From: Planctomycetota bacterium
GTDB lineage: Bacteria; Planctomycetota; Planctomycetia; Pirellulales; UBA1268
Direction: 5' to 3'
DNA length: 15,784 nucleotides
Assembly (NCBI GenBank): GCA_003670825.1
Contig: QWQL01000033.1
Location: 1 to 15,784 of the forward strand
Made by a program: the position numbers and the translations under genes. Under the pieces are notes generated by a model. The model had not been told where the DNA came from and searched no databases. It saw only the letters and a list, made by a program, of their open reading frames with translations. Shown here in pieces: positions 7,201-13,263 of the stretch (position 1 is its first letter; each line of letters opens with the position of its first letter).

Positions 7201-7979
7201 GCCAGCACCAGCTGGCTGTTGGGCCAGGCATCGCCGCGCCTGAGCTGGACCGTGGTGGCCGGGCCGAGCGTCATGGGCACAAAGGGCGAGAAGCTCGCCC
7301 ACGCGGTGCCCGGCGACAACCCGTCGCTCGCGTCGTTGCCCGTGCTCGAGCTGACGTAGTAGGTCACCGGGGCCGGCGGCGGCGCGTCCTCCATCATGAG
7401 GCTGACCCCGTCGAGCAGGATCTCGTTGTAGGCGCCCGTGGAATAGAAGTGCACCTTCAAGGGCCTGTCAATCAGGCTCGCATAGGTCGGCAGCGACGTG
7501 TTGATCGTGGCCGAGACGTCGATCCACTGGTTGATGGGCAGCGGGCTGGGCAGGTTCGTGCCGAGGATGTCGCCGGACCACAGGTTGCTGGTCAAGTCGC
7601 CCTCGAACGGCTGGGCCGAACGGAAGTACACGGAGTAGGAGAACGTGTAGAGCTTGTCGGCCTGCAGGGTGCCGACGGTTTGTGCGGCGTTGCCCGCGAG
7701 CACGCCGATCTGGTTGCCCTCGGGATTGGGGCCGGTCAGGTTCCAGATCCCCGGGCTGGCGAGCCACGGGTAGTTGACGACGCTCGGGAACGGGGCCCCG
7801 GGGGGCGCTTCCTGCCAGTGATCTGCTGCGGGCCCGAAGGTCGCGTTCACCGGCGATTCGAAGCTTCCGTTTTGCACCAACTCCACGCCCGCGAGCAGGT
7901 GCCTCGGTTCAAGTGCTTCCGGACCGGGAACGGCCCGGCAGTCGCGTTGGCGGTCGGACTGGCGATGGCGGCGCGGCAT
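4287..7979 (-). CDS. Large secreted LEPR-XLL / beta-helix / dockerin protein
   Basis: A 1230-residue modular surface protein. Near residues 23-31 it has ALEPRHLLAG, the planctomycete LEPR-XLL N-terminal motif of giant extracellular proteins, after an Arg-rich leader. Domains in order: about 32-200, a carbohydrate-binding-like beta-sandwich (LVQNGSFES at its start, ILLDGVSL at its end); about 204-605, a right-handed parallel beta-helix beginning TYYVSSSTGNDASDGLSP and rich in Asn ladders (VFQHNVIHNNDGAGI); about 620-760, a second beta-sandwich starting VVWDFTTGVAGW; about 770-860, an Ig-like segment (LDPANFTLSGPG); about 890-940, one autotransporter-type strand repeat (GGGTLVLDGANTYVGGTRVEAG); about 1030-1085, a type I dockerin with two calcium loops (DGNLDGVFDILD and DTNYDNVFDILD). 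An Ala/Pro/Arg-rich tail of about 120 residues follows. I chose ATG 7979 over TTG 7985 because GGAG lies 10 bases before the ATG but only 4 before the TTG. No catalytic residues could be assigned; lyase activity or polysaccharide binding are both possible. Confidence 0.92.
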   Translation of the reverse strand: MPRRHRQSDRQRDCRAVPGPEALEPRHLLAGVELVQNGSFESPVNATFGPAADHWQEAPPGAPFPSVVNYPWLASPGIWNLTGPNPEGNQIGVLAGNAAQTVGTLQADKLYTFSYSVYFRSAQPFEGDLTSNLWSGDILGTNLPSPLPINQWIDVSATINTSLPTYASLIDRPLKVHFYSTGAYNEILLDGVSLMMEDAPPPAPVTYYVSSSTGNDASDGLSPGTAWASFSPFVPMTLGPATTVQLRRGDAWPNSQLVLAGKGTATAPIRLTAYGEGAPPLITGINVTDKAAVVINNGSNWVIDSLNLRQAKVGLYLRYTGGNTDGTGAMFNNTNITVSNMHFQDMNHPWNNPDGSITVQPPYELSWGAGIWVGGNIPSPPGGPWASVSTTVLDGLTVRHSSFQNVQTGVGTGWYFPPAYKRRLLNVTLEDSWVTGAANGAFAFFNTSGFQVRRWDTWLGGTMFFSGGTTAAFLQDMDNVLIENSEFAYNKRNQTGNDGVGIDFEGNVSNSVFQHNVIHNNDGAGILILPTNGNNTGLQMTSNTLWNNARNPLDSGQNKEAIASNNSHSGQFANNGVYLGTDTNSGLAVYNNQTRWNNLFWANLGNNRTATSWAAVSGRPVVWDFTTGVAGWGNAQGWSGFGESGGRLVGTSSGTDPNVESAPTWVNTRERRWVLVRMSQTQGDSGQLSFQTETDATWTPAKSVTFPIIADGVMRTYVVDMGQSAEYRGVVTRWRLAPTNAAGSAIAIEDFESRIDPYLQAAAAIDTNVVDVAFNMAMLPGGGVLDPANFTLSGPGRGTLAANPDSVSQIATAAGPVFRLKWNTGVATGAPATVTVTNAQNARGYGIGTGPGVNSATFSTIPVDIVVDTPASSTQTQAQAGHPLLTAQNATTVTKRGGGTLVLDGANTYVGGTRVEAGHVIVRNLSALGSGPLEVLAGARVTFEVGVGRVNLANLVVHQGARIDVGHGGLVLPAGTMSAAAVRALLISGRNGGSWDGPGISTSNAPAGSQRAVGYTVRPDGSIVVAYAAPVDGNLDGVFDILDLSEILSAGKFDTGSPANWTQGDTNYDNVFDILDLADILGSGTYDQGSYLPVIATVFATGPQAEPEASSLSIASAAAAAAEPAAAVMVATDESSPGDGAALAPRQEAALVSEPAPFATSSGGEAAAAPPRLARYAAVPLARRTAARFERPGDARLLAWATLAEGTKAARDGLSSPIDSTRPGGRRRGP

Positions 7980-8122
7980 GGGCAATCTTCTCCGTGAGCA
8001 AACTGACTGAAGAACGAACTTTGGTCAGGAACGACGCGCCCGCGGAGGCGTCCCCACGGCTGAACGCACCGTCATCTCGCCGGTCCGTTCACGAGCACCG
8101 ACACCGAACTAAACTCTTACCA

Positions 8123-8140
8123 GCGGGGGTTCTCCCCCGC
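8123..8140 (-). terminator. GC-rich hairpin after the SGNH gene
   Basis: GCGGGGG (8123-8129) and CCCCCGC (8134-8140) form a perfect 7-bp stem with a 4-base loop, reading AGAA on the minus strand. It lies 66 bases downstream of the stop codon at 8206. The minus strand continues TGGTAAGAGTTTAG, only a weak T-rich tail. This is the strongest hairpin seen in the 226-base gap (7980-8205), in which no gene was found. A second, weaker stem (GCCCTG 8165-8170 with CAGGGC 8179-8184) lies just before it. Confidence 0.5.
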
Positions 8141-8205
8141 AAGGCTTGGGTCGGACCCGTTCCGGCCCTGCCGGTCGCCAGGGCTATCGTGTGGTCGCAG
8201 CACGT

Positions 8206-9528
8206 TCATCCGGGCAGATACTCCTTGAATCGGATCAGAGGCTCGTCCCCATGCTGATACGCGGGCGGCGGGGGGCTCAGCCAATCGCGGACCCTGTCTT
8301 TGATGGCGTACGCGAAGAAGTGGTTTCCCGTGGGGTTGTAATGGCCGATGTAGTACCGGTCGACATAGTCCTGGGCTGAGAGCTTGAACGAGTCGAACTC
8401 CGCCACATGGGCCGGCAGGCTGTCGATCCACGGGATGCCCAACTGATCGAGGTGCTGGCGGAAGATCTGGGGATGCCAGTCCACGTGGTGCGGGTCATCC
8501 GGTGAACCACGAGCGCAGCCATGCCACACGGCCCCCGCCGGATAGCTCAGGAGCACGATCAGGTTCTTGTCCTGCTCGCTGCAAAACCGCTTCAGTCGCT
8601 CCATGACCTTCATGCCGACCCGCACGGCATAGCCCTGCAGCACCCGGTTGGCGGCCTTCTGGATGGCCGCGGCACTCGACAGATCCCCGGGGTCGACACC
8701 CGCGCGACGTGCCGTCGATGCGAAGGTCGTCGGATCCGCCAGGGTGCCCGTGCGTTCGGCGAACAGCACCTGCGCGATCTCGTCGGTGCGAAACGTCTCG
8801 ACGATGAAGTCGAGGTCGCAGAGCTGTTCGAGCGATTGTTCGGTGGGGCAGAGATTCGGCTTGTCGACGAGATCGCCCGCGTCATCCAGCCGGCCATGAA
8901 CCCAGGGGTTGGCATGGAACATGGCCCCCGCCATCGAATCCAGGACATTTTGCGGAAACGCGAGCCAACGCCAGGCATAGACGCTTCGCCAATGATCGTC
9001 GCCCCAGATGTTGAAGATCAGGTTCTTCGCGCTCATCTCCGACTGCTCGTTCATCAGCAGCCTGCGATAGGCCTGGTAGACGCCGAAGCCGCCGATTCCG
9101 AAGTTCCGGATCGGTTCGCAGAAGTGCGCCGCCAGGACCTCCTGCCACGTCTCCCCGTCGCTCACCTGGTGGCCTTGCGTGAAGCTGTCGCCGTAGGTGT
9201 GGATGCGGCAGGGCTGATCCCGGAAGTTGACCTGCATGCGCTGCCCGGTCGATTCGTAGCGTGCCAAGGTGTGGCATCCATCGACGCCGTCCCGCACGAA
9301 GGAGTTGCGGAGGAGGTAGCCGAAGGTCGGGTCGAAGCGGGCCCACGCCTTGGCCTTCGGGTCGAGAAACATCTTCAAGGTGTCCGGCTTGACCACGTGG
9401 GGCCGAATCCAGTCGCGAAACTGTTCCTCGACGGACGAAGATCCCGCAACGGCATGAAACGCTGCGAACGCCACCGGGGCGGCCCCGAGAAACTCGCGGC
9501 GGGTCCGGACCTTACCGAGCTGATCCAT
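8206..9528 (-). CDS. Tat-exported SGNH/GDSL-like hydrolase family protein
   Basis: A 440-residue protein. Residues 9-15 (TRREFLG) form a twin-arginine motif followed by a hydrophobic, Ala-rich stretch, so export by Tat is predicted. Block I of the SGNH fold is clear: RIHTYGDSFTQGH, with the nucleophile Ser115 in Gly-Asp-Ser at 113-115. RNFGIGGFGVYQAY (141-154) fits the block II glycine region. FNIWGDDHW (172-180) stands where the Gly-x-Asn-Asp block would be, with Asp in place of the oxyanion Asn. GHYNPTGNHFFAYAI (395-409) fits the final block, with His396 as likely catalytic base, but the Asp usually found shortly before this His is not there. The protein is longer than minimal SGNH esterases, with an insert at about 185-300. 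The likely role is an esterase or acetyl-transfer-type enzyme on glycan; substrate unknown. Start: AAAGG lies 8-9 bases before ATG 9528. It is divergent from the sulfatase at 9877. Confidence 0.82.
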   Translation of the reverse strand: MDQLGKVRTRREFLGAAPVAFAAFHAVAGSSSVEEQFRDWIRPHVVKPDTLKMFLDPKAKAWARFDPTFGYLLRNSFVRDGVDGCHTLARYESTGQRMQVNFRDQPCRIHTYGDSFTQGHQVSDGETWQEVLAAHFCEPIRNFGIGGFGVYQAYRRLLMNEQSEMSAKNLIFNIWGDDHWRSVYAWRWLAFPQNVLDSMAGAMFHANPWVHGRLDDAGDLVDKPNLCPTEQSLEQLCDLDFIVETFRTDEIAQVLFAERTGTLADPTTFASTARRAGVDPGDLSSAAAIQKAANRVLQGYAVRVGMKVMERLKRFCSEQDKNLIVLLSYPAGAVWHGCARGSPDDPHHVDWHPQIFRQHLDQLGIPWIDSLPAHVAEFDSFKLSAQDYVDRYYIGHYNPTGNHFFAYAIKDRVRDWLSPPPPAYQHGDEPLIRFKEYLPG

Positions 9529-9740
9529 GCGATGTGCCTTTCGATGCCGTCACGGCAGACGAGGGATGGGAGGAAGCAGAAAGCGATTCGTGGCGCAGCC
9601 GCTCCGGGAATGCGGGCCGGTGACCGTCATCGTGCCGGCGGCGGTGCCTTTGGCCGCCTCAGCGCGACGCATGCGAACGGCACGGCCTGTGGGACATATC
9701 CTGGACTTCACCCGCCGGGTGCTCGCCCCGCGGAGGTCGG

Positions 9741-9769
9741 GTAATACGTGCGGCGAAGGGGAATGACAA
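9741..9769 (-). promoter_or_regulatory. Candidate sigma70-type promoter for the SGNH gene
   Basis: On the minus strand TTGTCA (9769-9764) is followed after exactly 17 bases by TATTAC (9746-9741). The -35 box matches consensus at five of six positions, the -10 box at four of six. A start near 9734 would give an unusually long leader of about 206 bases before the ATG at 9528. The -35 overlaps an inverted repeat. Confidence 0.5.
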
Positions 9770-9799
9770 GTGATTCCGAGGGCCCTTCCTGAATCGGAA
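9760..9799. repeat. Cluster of short inverted repeats in the divergent promoter region
   Basis: Two perfect inverted repeats overlap. GGAAT (9760-9764) pairs with ATTCC (9773-9777) across 8 bases, and TTCCGA (9774-9779) pairs with TCGGAA (9794-9799) across 14 bases, with half-site centres 20 bp apart. The first repeat overlaps the -35 box of the minus-strand promoter. This could be an operator controlling both divergent genes, but such short repeats also arise by chance. Confidence 0.35.
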
Positions 9800-9876
9800 C
9801 GGAGCCGGCCACTGCTGGCAGGGTATCCTTGCGAGATCGCTTGCTGCCGGCTGCGGAAACCCTCGAAGGTGCGATC

Positions 9877-11355
9877 ATGCGTGGCATCGTGTTCGTGTTG
9901 TTCTGGCTCGTCGCGGTCACCGTCGCGTCGACGGCTCCGGCCGGCGACCGGCCCAACATCCTGTGGATCGTGGTCGACGACATGTCGGCCGACTTCGGCT
10001 GCTACGGCTCCACGGCGGTGCCCACCCCGCACGTCGATCGCCTGGCCGCCGAGGGAACGAGATTCGCCCATGCCTTCGTGACGGCGCCGGTCTGCTCCCC
10101 TTGTCGCTCGGCGATGATCACGGGGATGTACCAGACCACGATCGGGGCCCATCATCACCGCAGCGGCCGCGGCCAGCTCACGATCGAACTGCCCGCCGGC
10201 GTGCGGCCGGTGCCCGCCATCTTCCAGGAAGCCGGCTGGTACACCTGCATCGGTGACGGGTTGCCAGGCGCCGCCGAGAACCCGGGCGACCGGCCGCAGC
10301 CGCTCGGCAAGACCGACTACAACTTCGAGTGGAACGCCGCCATCTACGACGGCGAAGATTGGGCGGGCCGGAAACCCGGCCAGCACTTCTTCATGCAGGT
10401 GCAGCTGCCCGGCGGCAAGCTCCGCGACGGCGAGGGGGGGCTGGAACGGCTGCCACGCCAGGCCGCGGCCGCGTTCGGTGCCGCGACCGATCCGGCGACG
10501 GTGACCCTGCCCCCCTACCTGCCCCGCGACGGCGTGCTCCTGGCCGACCGGGCGGCCTACCTCGATGCGGTGCGGCTCACCGACGCCCATGTCGGCCGGG
10601 TGATCGGGCGGCTGGCGGACGAAGGCCTGCTCGACGAGACGCTCGTGATCTTCATGACCGATCATGGCATCAGCCATGTGCGTGCGAAGCAGTTTCTCTA
10701 CGACGAGGGGACGCACGTGCCCTTCATCGTTCGCGGCCCCGGAGTTCCGCGGGGCGCGGTGCGGGAAGACCTCGTCGAGCAGATCGACATGCCAGCGATC
10801 TCGCTGGCCATGGCCGGGCTGCAGATCCCCGCGGCGATGCAGGGGCGAAACGTGTTCGCGCCGGGCTACGAGCCCCGCGAGGCGGTGTTCGCGGCCCGCG
10901 ACCGCTGCGACGAGACGGTGGACCGGATCCGGAGCGTCCGCACGGCCGACTGGCTTTACATCCGCAACTTCTACCCGGCTCGGCCGCTGCTGCAGCCCAA
11001 TGCCTACAAGGACGCGCGACCCGCGCTGGTAGCGCTGCGGTCGCTGCACGACGCCGGTCGACTCGCTCCGGAAACGACGCGGCTCCTGTTCGCCCCGACG
11101 CGGCCAGCCGAGGAGCTCTACCGCTGGCGGGAGGACCGCTGGCAGCTCGAGAACCTCGCGGCCGATCCCGCCAATGCCGCCGCGCTCGCCGCGCTCCGCG
11201 GCCGCCTCGATCAATGGATCGTCGAGACTCGCGATCTGGGGCCCGAGTCGGACGCCATGTACGACAGCGACATGCAGGTGTATCGCGAACTCGGCATTCC
11301 CGCCGTCGAAGCCAACATCGCCACGATGAAGCGCTGGGCCGCGGCAGGGAAGTGA
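9877..11355 (+). CDS. Exported type I sulfatase, N-sulfoglucosamine-sulfohydrolase-like
   Basis: A 492-residue formylglycine-dependent sulfatase. Residues 1-23 are a signal peptide (MRGIVFVLFWLVAVTVAST). The metal-binding pair Asp34-Asp35 lies in RPNILWIVVDDMSADFGCYG. The sulfatase signature is CSPCRSAMITG with Cys73 as the residue converted to formylglycine and Arg77 completing C-x-P-x-R; the fourth position is Cys where Ser or Ala is usual. IGAHHHRSGRG follows at 89-99. The distal metal motif is Asp262-His263-Gly264 (TDHG), then KQFLYDEGTHVPFIVRGPG. These features and the C-terminal YRWREDRWQLENLAADP suggest the sulfamidase-like branch; the substrate is probably a sulfated glycan but cannot be fixed from sequence alone. 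The ATG at 9877 has AAGG 7 bases upstream and starts the signal peptide; the longer TTG start at 9829 was rejected. It converges on the second sulfatase with a 49-base gap. Confidence 0.93.
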   Translation: MRGIVFVLFWLVAVTVASTAPAGDRPNILWIVVDDMSADFGCYGSTAVPTPHVDRLAAEGTRFAHAFVTAPVCSPCRSAMITGMYQTTIGAHHHRSGRGQLTIELPAGVRPVPAIFQEAGWYTCIGDGLPGAAENPGDRPQPLGKTDYNFEWNAAIYDGEDWAGRKPGQHFFMQVQLPGGKLRDGEGGLERLPRQAAAAFGAATDPATVTLPPYLPRDGVLLADRAAYLDAVRLTDAHVGRVIGRLADEGLLDETLVIFMTDHGISHVRAKQFLYDEGTHVPFIVRGPGVPRGAVREDLVEQIDMPAISLAMAGLQIPAAMQGRNVFAPGYEPREAVFAARDRCDETVDRIRSVRTADWLYIRNFYPARPLLQPNAYKDARPALVALRSLHDAGRLAPETTRLLFAPTRPAEELYRWREDRWQLENLAADPANAAALAALRGRLDQWIVETRDLGPESDAMYDSDMQVYRELGIPAVEANIATMKRWAAAGK

Positions 11356-11404
11356 GTTCATCAGCTCGGGCGGCGGCATATCGTCGGCTCGGGGAGGCAC
11401 CGGT

Positions 11405-12811
11405 TCACGGGTCACGGCGGTCGACGTGGGCTTCCCTCAGGATCGCCTCGATCTTGTCCACGACGGCAGGATGCTCGGCCGCCACGTCACGGGATTCGCC
11501 GATGTCGGCGGCGAGGTCGTACAGTTCCAGCGGCGCCCCGGCCTGCGGGCGAACGGCCTTCCAGTTCCCGACCCGGGCCGCCTGGGCGAGCGCCCCCGGT
11601 TCGCCGTCTTCCCAATACGAGTAGGGGCGCTGCCGCTGGCCGGCCTCACCCAGGAGCGTGGGCACGAGCGGGACGCCGTCGATTCCCGGTGGCGGCGCAA
11701 CGTTCGCGAGTTCGCAGCACGTGGGGAGCAGATCCTCGAAGCCCCCGATCTGCCCCGTGAGGCCGCCGGCCGTGACTCGCCCCGGCCAGCGCACGATCAG
11801 CGGCACGCGGATGCCCCCCTCGTAGAGCGAAAACTTGAGGCCGCGAAGCGGGCCGGCGTTGCGGAAAAACCACGGATCCGACCCACCCGCATTGATCGGC
11901 CCGTTGTCGCTCGTGAAGAGCACGACCGTCTCCTCTCCGATGCCCAGTTCGTCGAGCAAGGCCACGAGCCGGCCCACGTCCCGGTCGAAGCGGGTCATCA
12001 TCCCGGCGTAGGTGGCCCGCGGCTTGGGGTTGCTGGCGTAGTGATCACCGACATAGGGCGTCTCGGGAAACCTGCCGTCGTACTCGGCCAGGGAGTCCTC
12101 CGGGACGAGCAGTTCGGCATGCGGAATGGTGGTGGCCAGCAGGCAGAAGAAGGGGCCGGATCGGTGTCGGCGGATGAAATCGAGCGCGGCCGAGTGGATC
12201 ACGTCGGGTGCGTAGGTCGTTCGGCGGCCGGCCGCGAAGTCGTTGCCTGTCAGCGGCATCTTCGCGCCCCCCTGCCAGATCCAGTCCGGGTAGTGGAAAT
12301 GGGCCTGGGCCTGGTCGAGGAAACCCACCCACTCCCCGAAGCCGTGCGCCCCGGGAGCCCCGGCGGTGCCGACGTCGCCCAGCCCCCACTTGCCGAACCC
12401 GCCGCAGGCGTAGCCCGCCTGAGCCAGAACCTTCGCGAGCGTGACGTCCTCGGCCGAGAGCGTCTGGGTCGCGCTGTTCGCCCGCACCCTGGTGTGGCCC
12501 GTGTGCTGTCCCGTCATGAGCGCGCTCCGGGACGGCATGCACTTGCAACTTCCGGCGTAAAAATCCGTGAATCGCAGGCCCTCTCGGGCGAGTGCATCGA
12601 TGTGGGGCGTCTGCACGAGTTGCTGGCCGTAGCAGCCCAGCCCTCCGTAGCCGAGATCATCGGCGACGATCAGCACGATGTTCGGCGGACGCTTCCCACG
12701 CGCCGGTTCGGCCGCATTCGCCGCCGGCAGCGCCACCCAGAGAACGAGGCACGCCCGGAGCACCCACTCGAGCGTCACGGCCACACGAGGCATCCGGCGT
12801 CTATCCATCAT
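11405..12811 (-). CDS. Exported type I sulfatase, arylsulfatase-A-like
   Basis: A 468-residue sulfatase. A basic n-region (MMDRRRMPR) and hydrophobic core lead to ALPAANAAEP, with signal cleavage near residue 33. Asp51-Asp52 (NIVLIVADDLGYGGLGCYG) bind the metal. CMPSRSALMTGQHTGH contains formylglycine residue Cys91 in canonical C-x-P-S-R. Asp302-Asn303 (FTSDNGP) and KFSLYEGGIRVPLIVRWPG complete the active-site set, and the C-terminal segment has YSYWEDGEPG. The architecture is that of arylsulfatase-A-type enzymes and differs from the neighbour at 9877, which has DHG and the HHH motif. The frame stays open upstream, but the real start is ATG 12811, whose first base is the last base of the lipoprotein stop (TAATG); a second ATG follows at once at 12808. 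A third gene after DUF1559 and a lipoprotein, it is probably translated by coupling. Substrate unknown. Confidence 0.94.
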   Translation of the reverse strand: MMDRRRMPRVAVTLEWVLRACLVLWVALPAANAAEPARGKRPPNIVLIVADDLGYGGLGCYGQQLVQTPHIDALAREGLRFTDFYAGSCKCMPSRSALMTGQHTGHTRVRANSATQTLSAEDVTLAKVLAQAGYACGGFGKWGLGDVGTAGAPGAHGFGEWVGFLDQAQAHFHYPDWIWQGGAKMPLTGNDFAAGRRTTYAPDVIHSAALDFIRRHRSGPFFCLLATTIPHAELLVPEDSLAEYDGRFPETPYVGDHYASNPKPRATYAGMMTRFDRDVGRLVALLDELGIGEETVVLFTSDNGPINAGGSDPWFFRNAGPLRGLKFSLYEGGIRVPLIVRWPGRVTAGGLTGQIGGFEDLLPTCCELANVAPPPGIDGVPLVPTLLGEAGQRQRPYSYWEDGEPGALAQAARVGNWKAVRPQAGAPLELYDLAADIGESRDVAAEHPAVVDKIEAILREAHVDRRDP

Positions 12812-13263
12812 TACGGCACCGCCAACTGGAAGTCGTGCGCCCGCTTCTCCGTGGGATCGAAGTCGATCTTCAGCTGGGAGTTGCGGTTGTATTGGACTGG
12901 GATCGTCTCGACGACTTCGTCCTTCATGTCGCCCGGACCGGCGTCGGGGTCGGGCACCCGGCGGCCAGTCGGCTTGAGGGCCGAGATCTCCACGCGGTAG
13001 GTGCCGCGCGACAGGCCCCGCTCGGCGGGAATCTCGTAGCGGCCGGCGGTGATCGGGCCGTCGCTGCCGATGCCATCGCCCAAGGCAAAGAACCGGATCA
13101 CGCCGTTGGCCACGGCCGCCCCGCCCACAGTGACCGTTCCCTGGACGGCACCGCGGGGCGGGCCGGGTTCGCGACACCCGGTGGCGGCGAGGCCTGCCAG
13201 CAGCAGAACCCAGCCCGTCAGCGCCGGCGCTCGCCCGCATCCAGATCGATGAGCTGCCGTCAT
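12811..13263 (-). CDS. Small lipoprotein with transthyretin-like domain
   Basis: A 150-residue envelope lipoprotein. The signal (ALTGWVLLLAGLAATGC) ends at Cys30; the lipobox A-T-G-C is less perfect than that of its counterpart at 1457-2026. Residues about 35-95 form a transthyretin/carboxypeptidase-regulatory-like unit: GAVQGTVTVGGAAVANGVIRFF, then GRYEIPAERGLSRGTYRVEISALKPTGRRV. The C-terminal VETIPVQYNRNSQLKIDF is a stretch I recall from many small planctomycete lipoproteins found next to DUF1559 genes. The ATG at 13263 shares its A with the DUF1559 stop (TGATG) and the stop shares its last A with the sulfatase start (TAATG), so it is locked between two partners. The longer upstream open frame is a shadow of DUF1559. 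Function unknown; a surface-anchored partner of the pseudopilin or sulfatase is an inference. Confidence 0.9.
   Translation of the reverse strand: MTAAHRSGCGRAPALTGWVLLLAGLAATGCREPGPPRGAVQGTVTVGGAAVANGVIRFFALGDGIGSDGPITAGRYEIPAERGLSRGTYRVEISALKPTGRRVPDPDAGPGDMKDEVVETIPVQYNRNSQLKIDFDPTEKRAHDFQLAVP

Larger units (their letters stand above)
9529..9876. other. Divergent intergenic region between SGNH and sulfatase genes
   Basis: There is no supported gene in these 348 bases. Frames that stay open here are continuations or shadows of neighbours. The region holds a well-placed minus-strand promoter (9741-9769) and a cluster of short inverted repeats (9760-9799), both listed separately. No convincing plus-strand -35/-10 pair for the sulfatase was found; TATCCT at 9824-9829 is a possible -10 but has no matching -35. 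Confidence 0.6.

Noticed and set aside
9829..9876. An upstream TTG start extending the plus-strand sulfatase by 16 residues
   Set aside because: The extension would place charged residues before the signal peptide, while ATG 9877 has AAGG at good spacing.
11364..11393. A GCTCGGG direct repeat in the gap between the convergent sulfatases
   Set aside because: It is seven bases in GC-rich DNA without an inverted arrangement; no terminator-like stem is formed.
9550..11415. A 621-codon minus-strand open frame opposite the plus-strand sulfatase
   Set aside because: The plus-strand sulfatase has all catalytic motifs and a signal peptide; the opposite frame shows no motif and is a GC-driven shadow.
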